Below, in pieces: positions 8,951-20,660 of a DNA stretch of 64,000 nt; the stretch's first letter is position 1; the number at the start of each line of letters is the position of its first letter. The notes beneath the pieces are model-generated. The model saw only the letters and a list, made by a program, of their open reading frames with translations, was not told the origin of the DNA and did not search any database. The position numbers and the translations under genes were made by a program. Origin of the DNA: Coriaria nepalensis (taxonomy: Eukaryota > Streptophyta > Magnoliopsida > Cucurbitales > Coriariaceae); assembly GCA_027186245.1 (NCBI GenBank), contig CP114483.1:32459642-32523641 (forward strand), given 5' to 3'.

Positions 8951-9689
8951 TAAAGTTACGGTCCGTCCGGCTAGAGAGTCCTTACTGGTATAGATACACT
9001 AGGCCCTTTTATGATTGCATGTGATTTTGTTTGGGCAGAATTTATAAAAGGCATGTCGGAAATTTGATTCGAGAAAGGTGACATGTCGTTTTATAAGCCT
9101 ACCCTTTTTTGGGCCAAAAGAAGCCTACCTAAATTACCTACTATATTAGTATTGATCCCAAAAATATTAAATAAAAAAATAATTAAAAGTTTAAGAAAAT
9201 GAATCTGATAGCAATTATTTTTTAATTACTTTTTAGAAATTCATTTTCTTCGACAAAAATCAACATTACATAAACAAAATATTTTTACTAAATAAAAATA
9301 ATCAATTCGAGTCTATTCGATCATGATTCGAAGGAAAGGGTTAATTGTGCTGTTAATTTCGGGTAGCCTTCTGGTTAAGCTCAGAAGCTCTTTCCCCCTT
9401 TTCATCAGCTCGCAAGAACAAGAAGAATCGAGGGGTTTTTTTATTTAATTTTTTTATTTTTTAAAATTAGAATTCTAAAAAGATTTTATAGGTCTAGAAT
9501 CGAATGGGAAAGAAAGGGTCAAAATTCTAAGTTTGATCCCATGCAAAATGGTGCGTTGGGTTAAGCTAAAGAAGACAAAAGCGATATAGCTTTTGGTTAC
9601 ATCTCCTTTGCACGTCTTCCTTGAAATGCACAGCTTGATTAAGTTAGCAAGAAGACAAAATACATCTCAGCCCAATATAGATTTCATTG
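8951..9689. other. Spacer, no gene seen
   Basis: Upstream of the snoRNA promoter the sequence becomes AT-rich with no supported frame. It runs into the degraded left end of a copia element from about 9690. Confidence 0.4.
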
Positions 9690-10969
9690 CTTCTCTTTTT
9701 TTATACAGTGTTAGTACTGTATAATTTTTTCAATAAGAAAAGTCCGAATCATTTTATACTTCATCTTCTTCTTTCATTTTCTTCTTGAGACTAGATATCA
9801 TTGGAAAACTCCCTAAACCTGAGTATACTTCTACATATCCTATTGCCTTTACATTCTAATAGAGGTATGGGAGAGAGGTATAATGATATGATTATTTCTT
9901 GGATCCAAAACTCTGTTAGTTTAGATCTTAAAATCCAGCATTTCTTATATCAATAATGCAAGAGAGTTATATGAGAAATTGAAAGAGAGATTAGCACAAC
10001 ATGATGGACCTAGGGTCTATGCCCTTAAGAAGTAACTAGCAGATGCTGAAAAAGCTGTAGATTATGTGGTTGTATAGTATGGAAAATTGAAAGAACTATG
10101 CGACCGGTTATCAGAATATGAGCCAATTTCATAATATAGTTGTGGTCAATTGAAGATTTTTGTGGATAGACATCATAGGGACAAGGTGACATCATATGAA
10201 CATTGTAATCAAATTCTTCAGGTGACTAGTCACTTACATATATCTCCTAATCTCCATTAATCTTCCTCTATCTCTATGTACCCAATCACCCCGATGTAGC
10301 TCCACCTCCTTTGCCAACATCTCCTCCTCCATGCTCCCATTCAATGACGACAAGATCCCAAAATAATATCTATAAACCAAAACAGTTGTTACTCCTCACT
10401 AAGCATCCTCTTCCACCTGCTTTAGAACCATCTTCTGTTAGCCAGGAAACTTTGAACCCTCAGTGGTGTGCTGTCACATCTATGAACTAGCATCTCTTAT
10501 GAAGCATGAAACTTGGGTTGGTGTCTCCTCCTCTTGGGTCCACATTATTGAGTGCAAATGGGTATTCCAGGAGAAGCGTAAAGCTGATGGTAGTATTGAT
10601 TGATTCAAGGCAATGTTGGTTGCCAAAGATTTTACTCAAAGACTTGATGTGGATTATAAGAAATCTGGATTATAAGAAAATTTTCAACCCTGTGATGAAA
10701 CCGGTTACTATACGAACTGTCTTATTTATTATTGTGATGCGCAGTTCGTCATCGTGTCAATTAGATGTCAATAACACCTTGCAAGGCGACTTGGACAAAA
10801 CCGTAAATATGAAGCAACCTCCTGGATTTCATGACAAGACCCATCCATATTTTGTTTGTCTCTTAAGGAAGCATTTTTATGGCTTGAAGAGGCCCCTTGG
10901 GCATGGTATAATCCTTTGAAACGCTCACTTTTAGATCTTGGTTTTATCAACTCAAAGGCCTATAACGTA
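9690..10969 (+). mobile_element. Ty1/copia relic, left half (LTR end, gag, RT start)
   Basis: The stretch at 9700-9790 (a TATAC...TGTATAA palindrome, then TTTCAATAAGAAAA and a CTT-rich run) resembles the 3' part of an RE1-type LTR. From about 9920 a broken gag frame reads through motifs such as QHDGPRVYALKK and CDRLSEYEP, with several stops. The integrase region is missing. The frame resumes near 10360 with text typical of the integrase-RT spacer, followed by an RT start with ECKWVFQEKRKADGSIDRFKA, QLDVNN and KQPPGFHDKTHP, broken by stops and a frameshift near 10670. The element stops abruptly near 10970, where a minus-strand insertion begins. Confidence 0.75.
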
Positions 10970-12440
10970 GGTATTTATATATCCATGCACCGAATACGAA
11001 AAATTAAAATTTTCTGATTAAATCCGATTTGAATATAATCCAAAGTCAAGAATAATTATACAATAAACACATATTTTATATATATAAATTTTATAGAAAG
11101 CGTAATAATATTTTATTAAAATAAGATTTTAAGATTAGAAATAGTTATCAATTTTAATAAGGTGAGATGAATAAATAATATTTTACTTCCTTTTTACAGT
11201 CCAAATTGTTGGAAGAATAAACACTCGTATATTCAGACTCTAATTGTTATCCACACAATTCGTTTTACTCAGTTAATTTTTTTACTTTAAGATTCAATAC
11301 ATGAATCCAAAAGCTTGGGAACAGTGGACAACGAAACTAGTGTTCCTCTCACAAGAAATTTAAGCCAAGAGGAAAGAAGAGGGTCTCTTAATTTCAGCCA
11401 GCCCTAATGGGGTTTATATAATGCTCTATTACGTTTAAGTTACCTGATAATTAAACTATTGTTTTGATCCAATTACATGTTAACCTAGTCAAAGGTTTAT
11501 TTAATCCAATTAAGTAAATAATGGGTTAAAACCTACCCTATGGCCGACCACTTCATGGGTTCATTGCCTATGTATTAATCCAATTAATAGTTCGGTCCAT
11601 TAATATTTTAATGTAAAACTATTAATTACGGACATCAGGAATGTTTTATAATTAAATAAAGTTGCAATGTAATTTACTAATTTTTAATTAAATTAATATC
11701 ACACTTAATTGTGCTAGAAAAGTTGCATGATATTAAATTTAATAGATTAATAATTTACTATTTTAACATTTTAGTCAAACTATAAGTCAAATTACGATTT
11801 TACTCTTAAAATCAATATGGTTCATTTTTCCTTTTCACCTATGAATCTAAACTGAGTTACTTTCGAATCTTAATGCAGTGTATGACTGATTAAGTTTCTA
11901 TCACGCCGATAAGAGGATCTCATAATATTATGATTTTGTTTAATTCATTCATTTAATTTAAAACTCGTTTTAAATTAAATGATTAGTTTAATCATCTCAT
12001 GATTAAATCACCTAAATCTTCAAGTCAAGGTTGACTTCTAGCAAACTGTCGAGACTACCCGGAAGATGAGAAATTATCATCTTACAAAGGAACTCATCAT
12101 GACTATAATAAACAATCATTTCATCTTGTCAATGTCCTAATTCATTCTATTACATAATTTGACTGTCAAACCCTGAGAAAAAAAAATCATATAAACTATT
12201 ATAAATTTAATGAATATCAACAATGGAAAAACTGAAACTCATTTCATATCATATTATTTTGCAAAAATTCCTTGTTCAATAAAGAATATAATTCATAGAA
12301 CATTTCCAAGTACGAAAGTGGTAGATTTCATCTTGATCACTCACAATATTTATTAACAACATCTTATACTCAATGTTTCACATTGTTTTCACCCTTAGCT
12401 AAGGCTTATTAGAATTATATCAAAATATAATACCCAACAC
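10970..12440 (-). mobile_element. LTR-like sequence, downstream side of nested insertion
   Basis: Read on the minus strand this has TATATAAACCCC near 11420 followed by a probable transcript start, as expected of an LTR. It is clearly related to the sequences at 28601-29650 and 48500-49130, sharing for example GTTGCATGATATT, TTTTAATTAAA...AATATCA and TAAATTACGATTTTA blocks. It lies directly downstream (minus sense) of a copia RT region, so it is read as that element's 3' LTR. Borders are approximate. Confidence 0.55.
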
Positions 12441-13690
12441 ATAAGATATCATAGTGACCATCGATTTTATTATCTAACGATGTTCTATCATCAACATCTG
12501 ACTGAAACCTGGAATCTATGAATCCCTCAATTTTCAAGTTAGATCCTCGATAAATCAAGAACATTTCATTAATCATTCTCAAGTACGTGAGAATGTTCTT
12601 GACAAACAATCCAATGGTGTCTTGGATTGCCTTGAAATCTTCTCATAACACTTAGAGCATAGACAATATTCAGTCTCGTATACAACATAGTGTACATGAT
12701 GAAACATATTATCGAAATATAAGGAATTCCATTCATCTCATCTTTCTCGAGTTGTGTCTTAGGAGACATATTCTTGGAGACATAGATTCCATGACTTATT
12801 GGCAGGAGTTCTCTCTTAGAATCTTCCATGCTAAATTGTTTTAGCACATTATCTATATATGTTGACTAGGTCAAGCTAATCAGCCTCTTATATCTATCTC
12901 TATATATCTTAATTCCTAGAGTGTAGGTTGCTTCTCTCAAATCTTTCATGAAAAAATTCCTTGATAGCAACAACTTTATAGACTGTACAACATTCTTACA
13001 TCATTCCCACTGAGTAATATGTCATCTATGTATAGAATGATAAAAGTAATAGAGCTCTCACTAGCTTTCTTGTACACACATAAATTATCTTGATTCTTAA
13101 TGAAGTCAAACTATTTGATCATTTCATTAAAATGAATGTTCTAACTCTGAGATACTCATTTTAGTTCATATATGGACTGTTGGAGCTTACACAACTTCCT
13201 TGTGTTGTTATTGTTTGTGAAGGTTTTAGGTGGTATCATATACACTTTCGCCTTGAGATACCCATTTAAGGAAGCATTTTTCACGTCCATTTGCCAGATT
13301 TCATAATCATGGTATGTTGCAATAGCAAGGAATATCAGAATTGATTTAGTTGTTGTAACATGTGAGAAGGTTTATTTATAGTTAATCCATTCTCTTTGTC
13401 AAACCCTTTTATAAATAGTCTAGTCTTATAGGTTTTGACTTTTCTATTTACCACCGTTTTCCTTTTGAAAATCAATTTGCATCATATAGGAAGTATTCCT
13501 TCAATTGCATCTATCAAGTTCTATACTTGGTTGGCATACATGAAATCCATCTTAAGTTTTGTGGCTTTCAGCAATTTGTCAAAATCCAAACTGCTAACCA
13601 CCTTAGAATAAATCGTAGGATCATTGTCCATGATTGGCTCATTGTTAGGATTTTCTACTAGAAATCTATAATACTTAGGCCCACTAAATA
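12415..13690 (-). pseudogene. Copia reverse transcriptase/RNase H relic (nested element)
   Basis: Minus-strand frames read from about 13680 (copia integrase-RT spacer and RT N-terminus) down to 12415. They include a TIYSKV / MYANQV stretch and then the RNase H-linker text MSPKTQLEKDEMNGIPY and MYTMLYTRLNIVYALSV. Stops and frameshifts occur throughout. Gag, protease and integrase were not found, so the internal region is heavily deleted. Confidence 0.75.
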
Positions 13691-13779
13691 CTTTACTAGA
13701 TCTACGAATATGTTGCGTACTCTAAGTAGATCTACAAGATCCAAGCAACTAAAGAGTATATACAAACTAGTAGAAATAA

Positions 13780-15725
13780 GATTTATACCTAGCTTTCTCC
13801 ACTCCACCAAAAAGGGGATGATTTTTCACACAACTTGAAGAAATTGTCGCCTCTTCCTCCTTATGCCACCATGTGCCACCATCGATTCTCTGGTTCCAAG
13901 TCGTCACTCGACCTCTAACCTTGATCCATATGAATAAAAACTCTTAAGGGTGATTTCTTGTTTCAACCTCAACACATGAGAAACAAATATGAATAAGGAA
14001 AATGATGGAGCTAGATAGCTTTGAGAGAAAAATTATTTTTCTAAAAAAACTTCTCTCTTACTTGCGGCCAATTGTTTTTCAAATGCCTCTTAGAATGCTT
14101 AGTTAAGTGATTAAATAAAAAGCATGATAGAAAAACTATTTTTCTATATGTTTCATGATTCACCACTTTCAAGTGGGACTTTCACATGAATCATGTGTTT
14201 ACCAAGTGGGACACATGATTCACTTGACTTCACTCACCAAGTGACCAAGTGGGTAATAATTGCGGGACAAAAAATTTATACCTAGGCTCAAAATTTTTTA
14301 CTATTCCACTTTACTGTCCAATTGTAACAGGTAAAGTTTGGACTTTAATTTGGACCTTTTACATATGTTCGGTTTGACCCATCAACATTTTAATGACCAA
14401 TAGAGTTTTTTCTTTTTGACACAAAAAATATTATTTGACTTTAAATCCATTAAATCTCCATTCAATAATTTATTTTGTCAATTTCATATTATTCTTATTA
14501 ATATTAAGTGAAATCTAAATCACATTTTGGTTATGGTAGTAGTGCGAGTGCATTCTAAACTTAACAAATTAAATTAATTAATGATTTAACTCGTTAAATC
14601 AAGTTCTTTAAGAACGAGTGAAAATATCCAATCTATAATTCAACCAAGATCTAATTGTCCTTTATATGTCTGATCAGATAAGTTATACACTATGCTGATA
14701 GGTGGGCCCACAACACTTGTGGATTTTATCTATTGTAATGCATGGACGCTTTGGACATTAAAACACTATTTAAGCAAAATAGTTAATATGATTATCTTTC
14801 ATACTCAATCAACTTAAATTACTAGACTCATATTGGCTTCTAGCAAGGCATATGGGTCATCCATGTAATGAGAAGTATGAGGAAACTAAAAAAGAACCAT
14901 AGATGACTATTACTGTACCAGATTGATATTTCCATCTATTCATGGTTCCATATAGTCTTAGAGTTTGGGTTAACTGTTAAACCATACTAGAATAACCTTA
15001 TGAATTATATGATTCCTTATGCAACTAGACAATGGATTTGTAGACTCTTTTCATACCATACTATTTTGTACAAAGATTCTCATAAGGTATATCATTTATT
15101 GAACTTTTCCTTTTATATAGAGGTGATGGATTCAATCTTATCACCCTCAGATTACACGTACTTGAACATATGTCCAATGGTTCATCTTTTTGGTGACCCT
15201 TAGCAAAGATCACATAGAATGATATCTCATACACCAGTTCTATGGTGATCTTAGGCTGAGAATCACAAGTATCATAGTCACTAGACAAAATCTCATTAAC
15301 AATCAATTTAATCACCTACATATATATCCTGATATTCTCTAATACTGATGATTATGTGAACATCATTCGAAGATGATAGCGCATGTAATAATCTATCGAG
15401 GTTGTCATATTCCATCGTGATAATCCTATGACTATGAACGATTTGGATCTTAGACATTAAACAACCTTGGATTTCACTGAATATGATCTCTATTATGATT
15501 CCAAGTGAAAATCTAAGACATGTGAATCTATAAGTATGTAATACAATTAAACATGTATGAAAATTGTTATTTATAACTTTATAACATCATGATAGCTTAT
15601 TATATATTCTATTAAATATTATGCATTTATTTATGTTGCTGACTTAAATAATTTAAGATTGATTTTAATAAGTATTTGATCATATCGAATCAAACACGAT
15701 TAGCTTGATAGGTATTATATTTTCA
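13780..15725 (-). mobile_element. LTR-like sequence, upstream side of nested insertion
   Basis: On the minus strand this begins TGAAAATATAATACC at 15725 and runs toward the copia relic at 13690, which places it as the 5' LTR. It shares long diverged blocks with 34790-35622, for example TTGGTGA...CACATAGAATGATATC, AATTGTTATTTATAA and TAATAAGTATTTGA. It shares weaker blocks with the 11-kb copy (TTGGCTTCTAGCAA versus TTGACTTCTAGCAA). The inner border is not sharply visible. Confidence 0.55.
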
Positions 15726-16475
15726 GTGTCCGCACCGTTATCTACCTCAATCATGTTAAAACTTCTTGGTGGTGCCACTTCCATTAATGCTGCATAATAT
15801 AAAAAGGTCGTTGGGGAATTAGAATACCTCTCTGTAAACCATCCAAGTATCAGCTTTGCTGTCAATAAAATAGCCTAACTCATGCATCGTCCTACTCATA
15901 CTCATTGGGCAGCAGTAAAGAGCTTACTTTGGTATCTTAAAAACATAATTTTTCATGGTGTTGTACTTAAGAAAGCAAACTTGTCCTCCTTAACGACCCA
16001 TTCTGATGTTGATTGGGCAGGCAATATGGATCTCAGCATATGTTATTTTCTTGGACCCAATTTCTTGGAGTCCAAAGAAGCAACATTTTATTGCTCGCTA
16101 CTCTACAGAAGTTGAGTATAGAGCATTGGCAACTACTCCATCATAAGTCAAGTGATTGCAATTTCTTCTTTCGGACCTTAGTTTTCCTTTACAAGCACCT
16201 CCACATCTCGTTTGTGATAATCTTGGTGCCACTCATCTTAGTTTCAATCCTGTCTAGCATAGTCGCATGAAGCACATTCAAATTGATCTTCACTTTGTGA
16301 GGGACCTAGTGCAGCGAGGAAAGCTAACGGTAACACATGGTTCACATGGAAGAGTAACTTGCAGACCATCTCACGAAACTGCTTTCTTGACAATGAACAC
16401 ACCTTCTTTGCTCCAAGATTGGCCTTGTTGATGGAGGCCCCATCTTGAGGGGCCATATAAGGGAAGAAGCATCCA
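15726..16475 (+). pseudogene. Ty1/copia relic, right half (RNase H end)
   Basis: Plus-strand frames resume with the end of RT and the RNase H-like region: KKVVGELEYLSVNHPS, MHRPTHTHWAAVKSLLWYL, DVDWAGN, then (frame-shifted) the EVEYRALATT and CDNLGATHLSFNP segments. The final stretch corresponds to the copia C-terminus (HIQIDLHFVRDLVQRGKL). This is the continuation of the 9690-10969 relic after the nested insertion. The middle of RT is lost. Confidence 0.75.
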
Positions 16476-17128
16476 CAACAGTCTCTACCTATTTACTTAG
16501 TATGTATATATTTATATTGATACTAAATTTTAGGTCATGGCACATATATAAAGAATAAATTGTTTCATATAATTTAATGGATAGATAATCTAATTAAAGT
16601 TTTCAATAATTTTGAATTAATAATTTCAATTTTTTTTCTATATAAATCATTTTTTTAAAAGTAAATTTTTATAAAGGATGGTATATATGGAATATGACTG
16701 ATAAATATACTGACTTCTGAAGAAGTTGTATTACTTAATTTCATAATTTATAACTAAACTTCATAAAATAATCATAATTCAATAATAAATTTAATATTAA
16801 GTATAAATTAATAATTATCCTTATTTTTCTTAAAAAAAGAAAAAAAATAATCACTCCTCGTCTTGTCCATTTTAATTTTCCAACGATACGATGCTATGTG
16901 TTAATTTCTCTCGGTTAAATAAAAAAAATTAAGCTTACGGTTCATCTAAAGAAAACTCTAATTTTTAACAATCTAATAAATTTCTAAAACATAAAATCGT
17001 AAATTAAATACCCTTACAAAAAACAAATATAGAAAAAAAAAAGATAATAAAACCTATTTTTATTTTTGAATAAATAATATAAAATAAAATGGATTTGGAT
17101 TTCTCTTTTCGATTCTTCCTAAAATTTC
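16476..17128. other. AT-rich spacer, no gene seen
   Basis: Very AT-rich with runs of A and T. The first 60 bp may be what is left of the copia 3' LTR. No coding region is supported. Confidence 0.4.
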
Positions 17129-17413
17129 TCTTATTAATGAAAAATAAAATAAAATAAAATAAAATAAAATAAAATAAAATAAATAAAATCCACTGAGTCC
17201 AAAATCCAAATGACTCGTGTGTTAATAATTAGTTGAAGTGCTTGCAATATAGTGGGAGTATATTGCTTCCCTTATATTATTATCCTTCGTCGTCCGAGAC
17301 GCATCGAAAAAAAAAAAAAAAAAAACTCTTATTAAAGAAAAATAAAATAAAATAAATAAAATCCACAAATCCAAAATGATTCGTGTGTTTCAATTAGTTG
17401 AAGTGCTGCTGGG
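17129..17413 (+). repeat. Local direct duplication downstream of ubiquitin-like gene
   Basis: About 110 bp at 17129-17245 (an ATAAA run, ATCCACTGAGTCCAAAATCC, then ACTCGTGTGTTAATAATTAG and TTGAAGTGCT) recur as 17333-17413 (an ATAAA run, ATCCACAAATCCAAAATGAT, TTCGTGTGTTTCAATTAG, TTGAAGTGCT). The second copy overlaps the last codons of the ubiquitin-like frame, so the first copy is a duplicated 3' flank. The AAAAT/ATAAA run in the first copy has expanded to many units. Confidence 0.7.
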
Positions 17414-17740
17414 CCACCAAACAAGGCAATCAGGCAAGGTGAGCATAATAGAACAACGGGATCCGTCATCAAGAGGCTTGAATACGATATAGACGTGAGA
17501 CCCATCTTGTACCCCACAATCACATAGCGGAAGATGATCATCCTCATCATCTTTTTCATCGCCCTCACTCTTATTCATCATTAGACGGTCAGAACTGTTA
17601 GGAGGTAAGAGGATGATTATTCGATCGCGAGGGAGGTTCTGGTGGGCCCCAATCTGACGCTTGAGATCAGCCATTGTTGCATCATTCTCCACTTCAGTGT
17701 AGAAGAGAGTACCTGTTAGATTTTCCACTGTCACTTTCAT
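17390..17740 (-). CDS. Small ubiquitin-like domain protein
   Basis: The 116-residue product starts MKVTVENLTGTLFYTEVEND and continues with ATMADLKRQIGAHQNLPRDR. This is the beta-grasp ubiquitin fold in its first half: beta strands 1-2, the helix with LKRQIG, then the NLPRDRIIILLPP strand. After an acidic insertion (SEGDEKDDEDDHLP, about residues 58-71) it closes with CDCGVQDGSHVYIVFKPL, matching the last ubiquitin strands. There is no C-terminal Gly-Gly, so conjugation is unlikely and it probably acts as a binding or adaptor UBL. It is a single exon. Plants have families of such short MKVTVE-type UBL proteins of little-known function. The C-terminal 25 residues are poorly conserved in style and overlap a duplicated flank. 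Confidence 0.75.
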   Translation of the reverse strand: MKVTVENLTGTLFYTEVENDATMADLKRQIGAHQNLPRDRIIILLPPNSSDRLMMNKSEGDEKDDEDDHLPLCDCGVQDGSHVYIVFKPLDDGSRCSIMLTLPDCLVWWPSSTSTN

Positions 17741-18590
17741 TTTCGTAAATTGAAAAGAAAAAAAAAATTAAGAAAAATAACATAAATAAGGATGAGGAAA
17801 AATGTCAAAAAAGAGTGATAGGTGTTCACATTTGCTGCATTCTAGGTGGTTAGTTGATTTAAGTAATATACATTAATGAAATGTTTTGGTGGGTTGTTAT
17901 GGAAACTAGGAAATGTGATACGTGTGTTTTTTTTCAAAGAAAAGTAAAATGTCTGTTGATGCATGAATCTCTTCCGTCGACATATCTTATATAGTTGAGT
18001 GTTTAACAGTATGTCCCACCCAACTAGCACAATCTCTATAGACAGTACAAAAGACTTGTTGGGGTTACGGTTAGTTACCTCGTCCGATGTCTAAATTAGT
18101 TTCTAATTGATAGCCGAGGGTAAAGAAGCGTTTCCTAATTTTGAGTTGAAGCTACGTACTTATATTATAACCCTTGATCAGCAAACCCAAATCCTCATAA
18201 GACAATTGTCTTCATTAATTATAAAATCATCCTAAGAAAAGCATGAAATTTCATTTATTGTAGAATCAATTCACGCCTTTTTTTTCCCTTATAATCCTTA
18301 CCCCAATCCTCTCCTTGATTCAATGGGGTATTTATCCTTGTTGAACTCCTTCCTTCTTTGTTAATATCTCCTTACGATTTTTTCTTTTGCAAATGTCATT
18401 GAGGTTGTGTTCTTCTATTCATATCTCCTCAGCCCTCAGCCGTTTGATCTAATCAGATAAAATTGGAGTTCTAATGAGGACCTAGGCCGAGGAGTACCCC
18501 TCGACCCTCTTCCCTTCCTAATTTACCTTATGACTACAACTCCTCCACCAAGTGTAAATACGGATCCAGAAGTTGACTTTTGACTATCTT
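17741..18590. other. Spacer upstream of UBL gene
   Basis: Probably holds the UBL promoter, but no clear TATA box stands out. It is AT-rich, and no coding frame was recognised. Confidence 0.35.
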
Positions 18591-18597
18591 TATCTAA

Positions 18598-19330
18598 TTA
18601 AAAATCAGAATTATTATATCCAGTGGGATTTAGGTTTCTTCTTAAATAAATAAGTATATAGTCTCGTGTTCTCCGAAGATATTTGAGAATATGTTTTATC
18701 GCTATCCAGTATTCTAAATCGAGATTTGATTGATAACGACTAACTATCCTTACTGCATAACAAATGCCAAGTTTTATACACAACATGACATACATAAGAC
18801 TGTTTACTGCAGAAACATAGAGAATCTGTCTCATCTCTTCTTCTTCCTGATGTGTCTTTGGATACTACTCTTTAAAAAGAACTACTTCATATTTGGTCGG
18901 TAATTGACACTTCTTGAAATTTTACATTGAGAATCAAGCTATCACCTTATCTATATAAGAAGTTTGCTACAGAGCCAAAAGCTTCTTCTTCTTATTCCTT
19001 AGGATTTAAATTCCTAGAACATAGCTTGCTTCTCCCAAATTTTTCATTTGGAATTGCTCGACTAGCGATTTCTTCATATTTGACAATTTTTCTATATCAT
19101 TCTCAATAAGTAAAATATCGTCTACAAAGAGAACTAAGAATACCACATTTTTATCTTTGATGTGTTTATAGACATATAGCTCGTCAATATTTTGTTCGAA
19201 CCCATTCGTCTTGATAGTCTCATCAAACCTTAGGTTCAAAGACCTAGATGCTTGCTTCAACCAGTAAATAGATCTAAGCAACTTGCAAACCTTTTGCTAT
19301 TAGTGTAATTATATTCATGAAACTTTAACA
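18598..19330 (-). pseudogene. Ty1/copia RT relic
   Basis: Minus-strand frames give the RT segment with LRSIYWLKQASRSLNLRFDE and the catalytic-loop motif FVDDILLIEN (19006-19281). After a frame break comes the RNase H-linker text SLMYVMLCIKLGICYAV (18598-18834). It is fragmentary and disabled, and no LTRs were found beside it. Confidence 0.8.
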
Positions 19331-20660
19331 AAACTCCTTTTAACAAAGTTAGTCTTTTAAAGTCCTAATGTAAATGTTTGATTTTATTAGGTGTGATTAC
19401 CAAGTTTAACTCTTTATAACTTAATCCATTTATATAATTTATTTTGTCAAATAAATCACATAAACAAATAGGACAATCCTAATAAATCATGTTTCTACTT
19501 ATTAGATGCATGATTTAAAAATAAATTTGTGTGGGTATTCATGTATGACATATAATTAACTTATGCATGAATATGTTATCAATCAATTCATTCAAGATAA
19601 ATAAATAGATATAATAGACCGGGTAATTTTCAGTATTTCTAGGAATTACAACCTTTGGAAAAATACAAAAAAAAATAAGGAAATAAAAATTACATAAGCG
19701 CTTCAAATGTTATAATGTTCCCTAAGTTTGCTCTATCTTTTGATCTAGGCCCAACTAGTAATTATTCAAATCAAACCCAATTCCATAATCCCTAGAAAAA
19801 CAAATTTTTCATCCTCTATTAAATATTTAACTTAATTACTTCCAATCGGGCCTAAAATTTTTTATACCTATCAAGCTTATTTGGGTCAAACCCAATAAGC
19901 TATTTGATTTTTCAAAAAATTCAAAATGAAGTTAATGAGCTTAAAATATATTATTTTTGTACCACTAATAAATTGGTCAAATCCTTTTGACTAGGTTGGT
20001 CATGGGTTGAACCCATGACTCGATCTACTAGAGTACCACGGGCCAAAGCTCGTGGAAACCCTAGAGCACACCGCAGGCGGTTGTAGCTTGGGACAACCAC
20101 CGTCACCAATGGTTGCGCATGCTAGCTGGAGCTAGCAGTTGGGATAGTCACTAGTTCGACTAGTGGCCTCAAGTAATGGGACAATTCCCATGATTGGAAC
20201 GTCGCGGGACCGTCCTACAATTGGGAAGGGCCACGAGAAAATCCCGTAGATTTGAAATAGATAAGATTTTATTTTAAATTAGATTTGAAAAGTTTTGACT
20301 ATATCAAAGATATCATCTAATAATTATTTTATCATTTAATATTATAATTGAGTCATCAATTCAATTAATTTAAAGTGTTTAAATTAAATTAAAAACCTAA
20401 TGAAACTCTATAAATACATTATGTTCTAATTATTTCATGATTCGAAAAATAGAGAGCCTTTTTCACAAAAAGAAAAAGAGAGAAAACCTTGTCATCTCTA
20501 CATGCCCACACACGTACTAGTGTGTTTAAGATCGATCTGGAATATTGTGGTGTGAGTCTTCTCGAACGATTCGCATAGGATAAGGTATGATCTCTTCGCA
20601 TAACTATAGTATTAATTTATATATATATGAAGAATCGCTAAAAGTTTTTTAAGAAACTTT
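19331..20660. other. Spacer with possible LTR remnants
   Basis: No gene. A GC-richer stretch at about 19985-20235 and a CTATAAATACATTATG box at about 20409, followed by a GAGAG/AAAAAGAGAG leader-like run, resemble an LTR promoter and R region, but no paired LTR was found. Confidence 0.35.
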
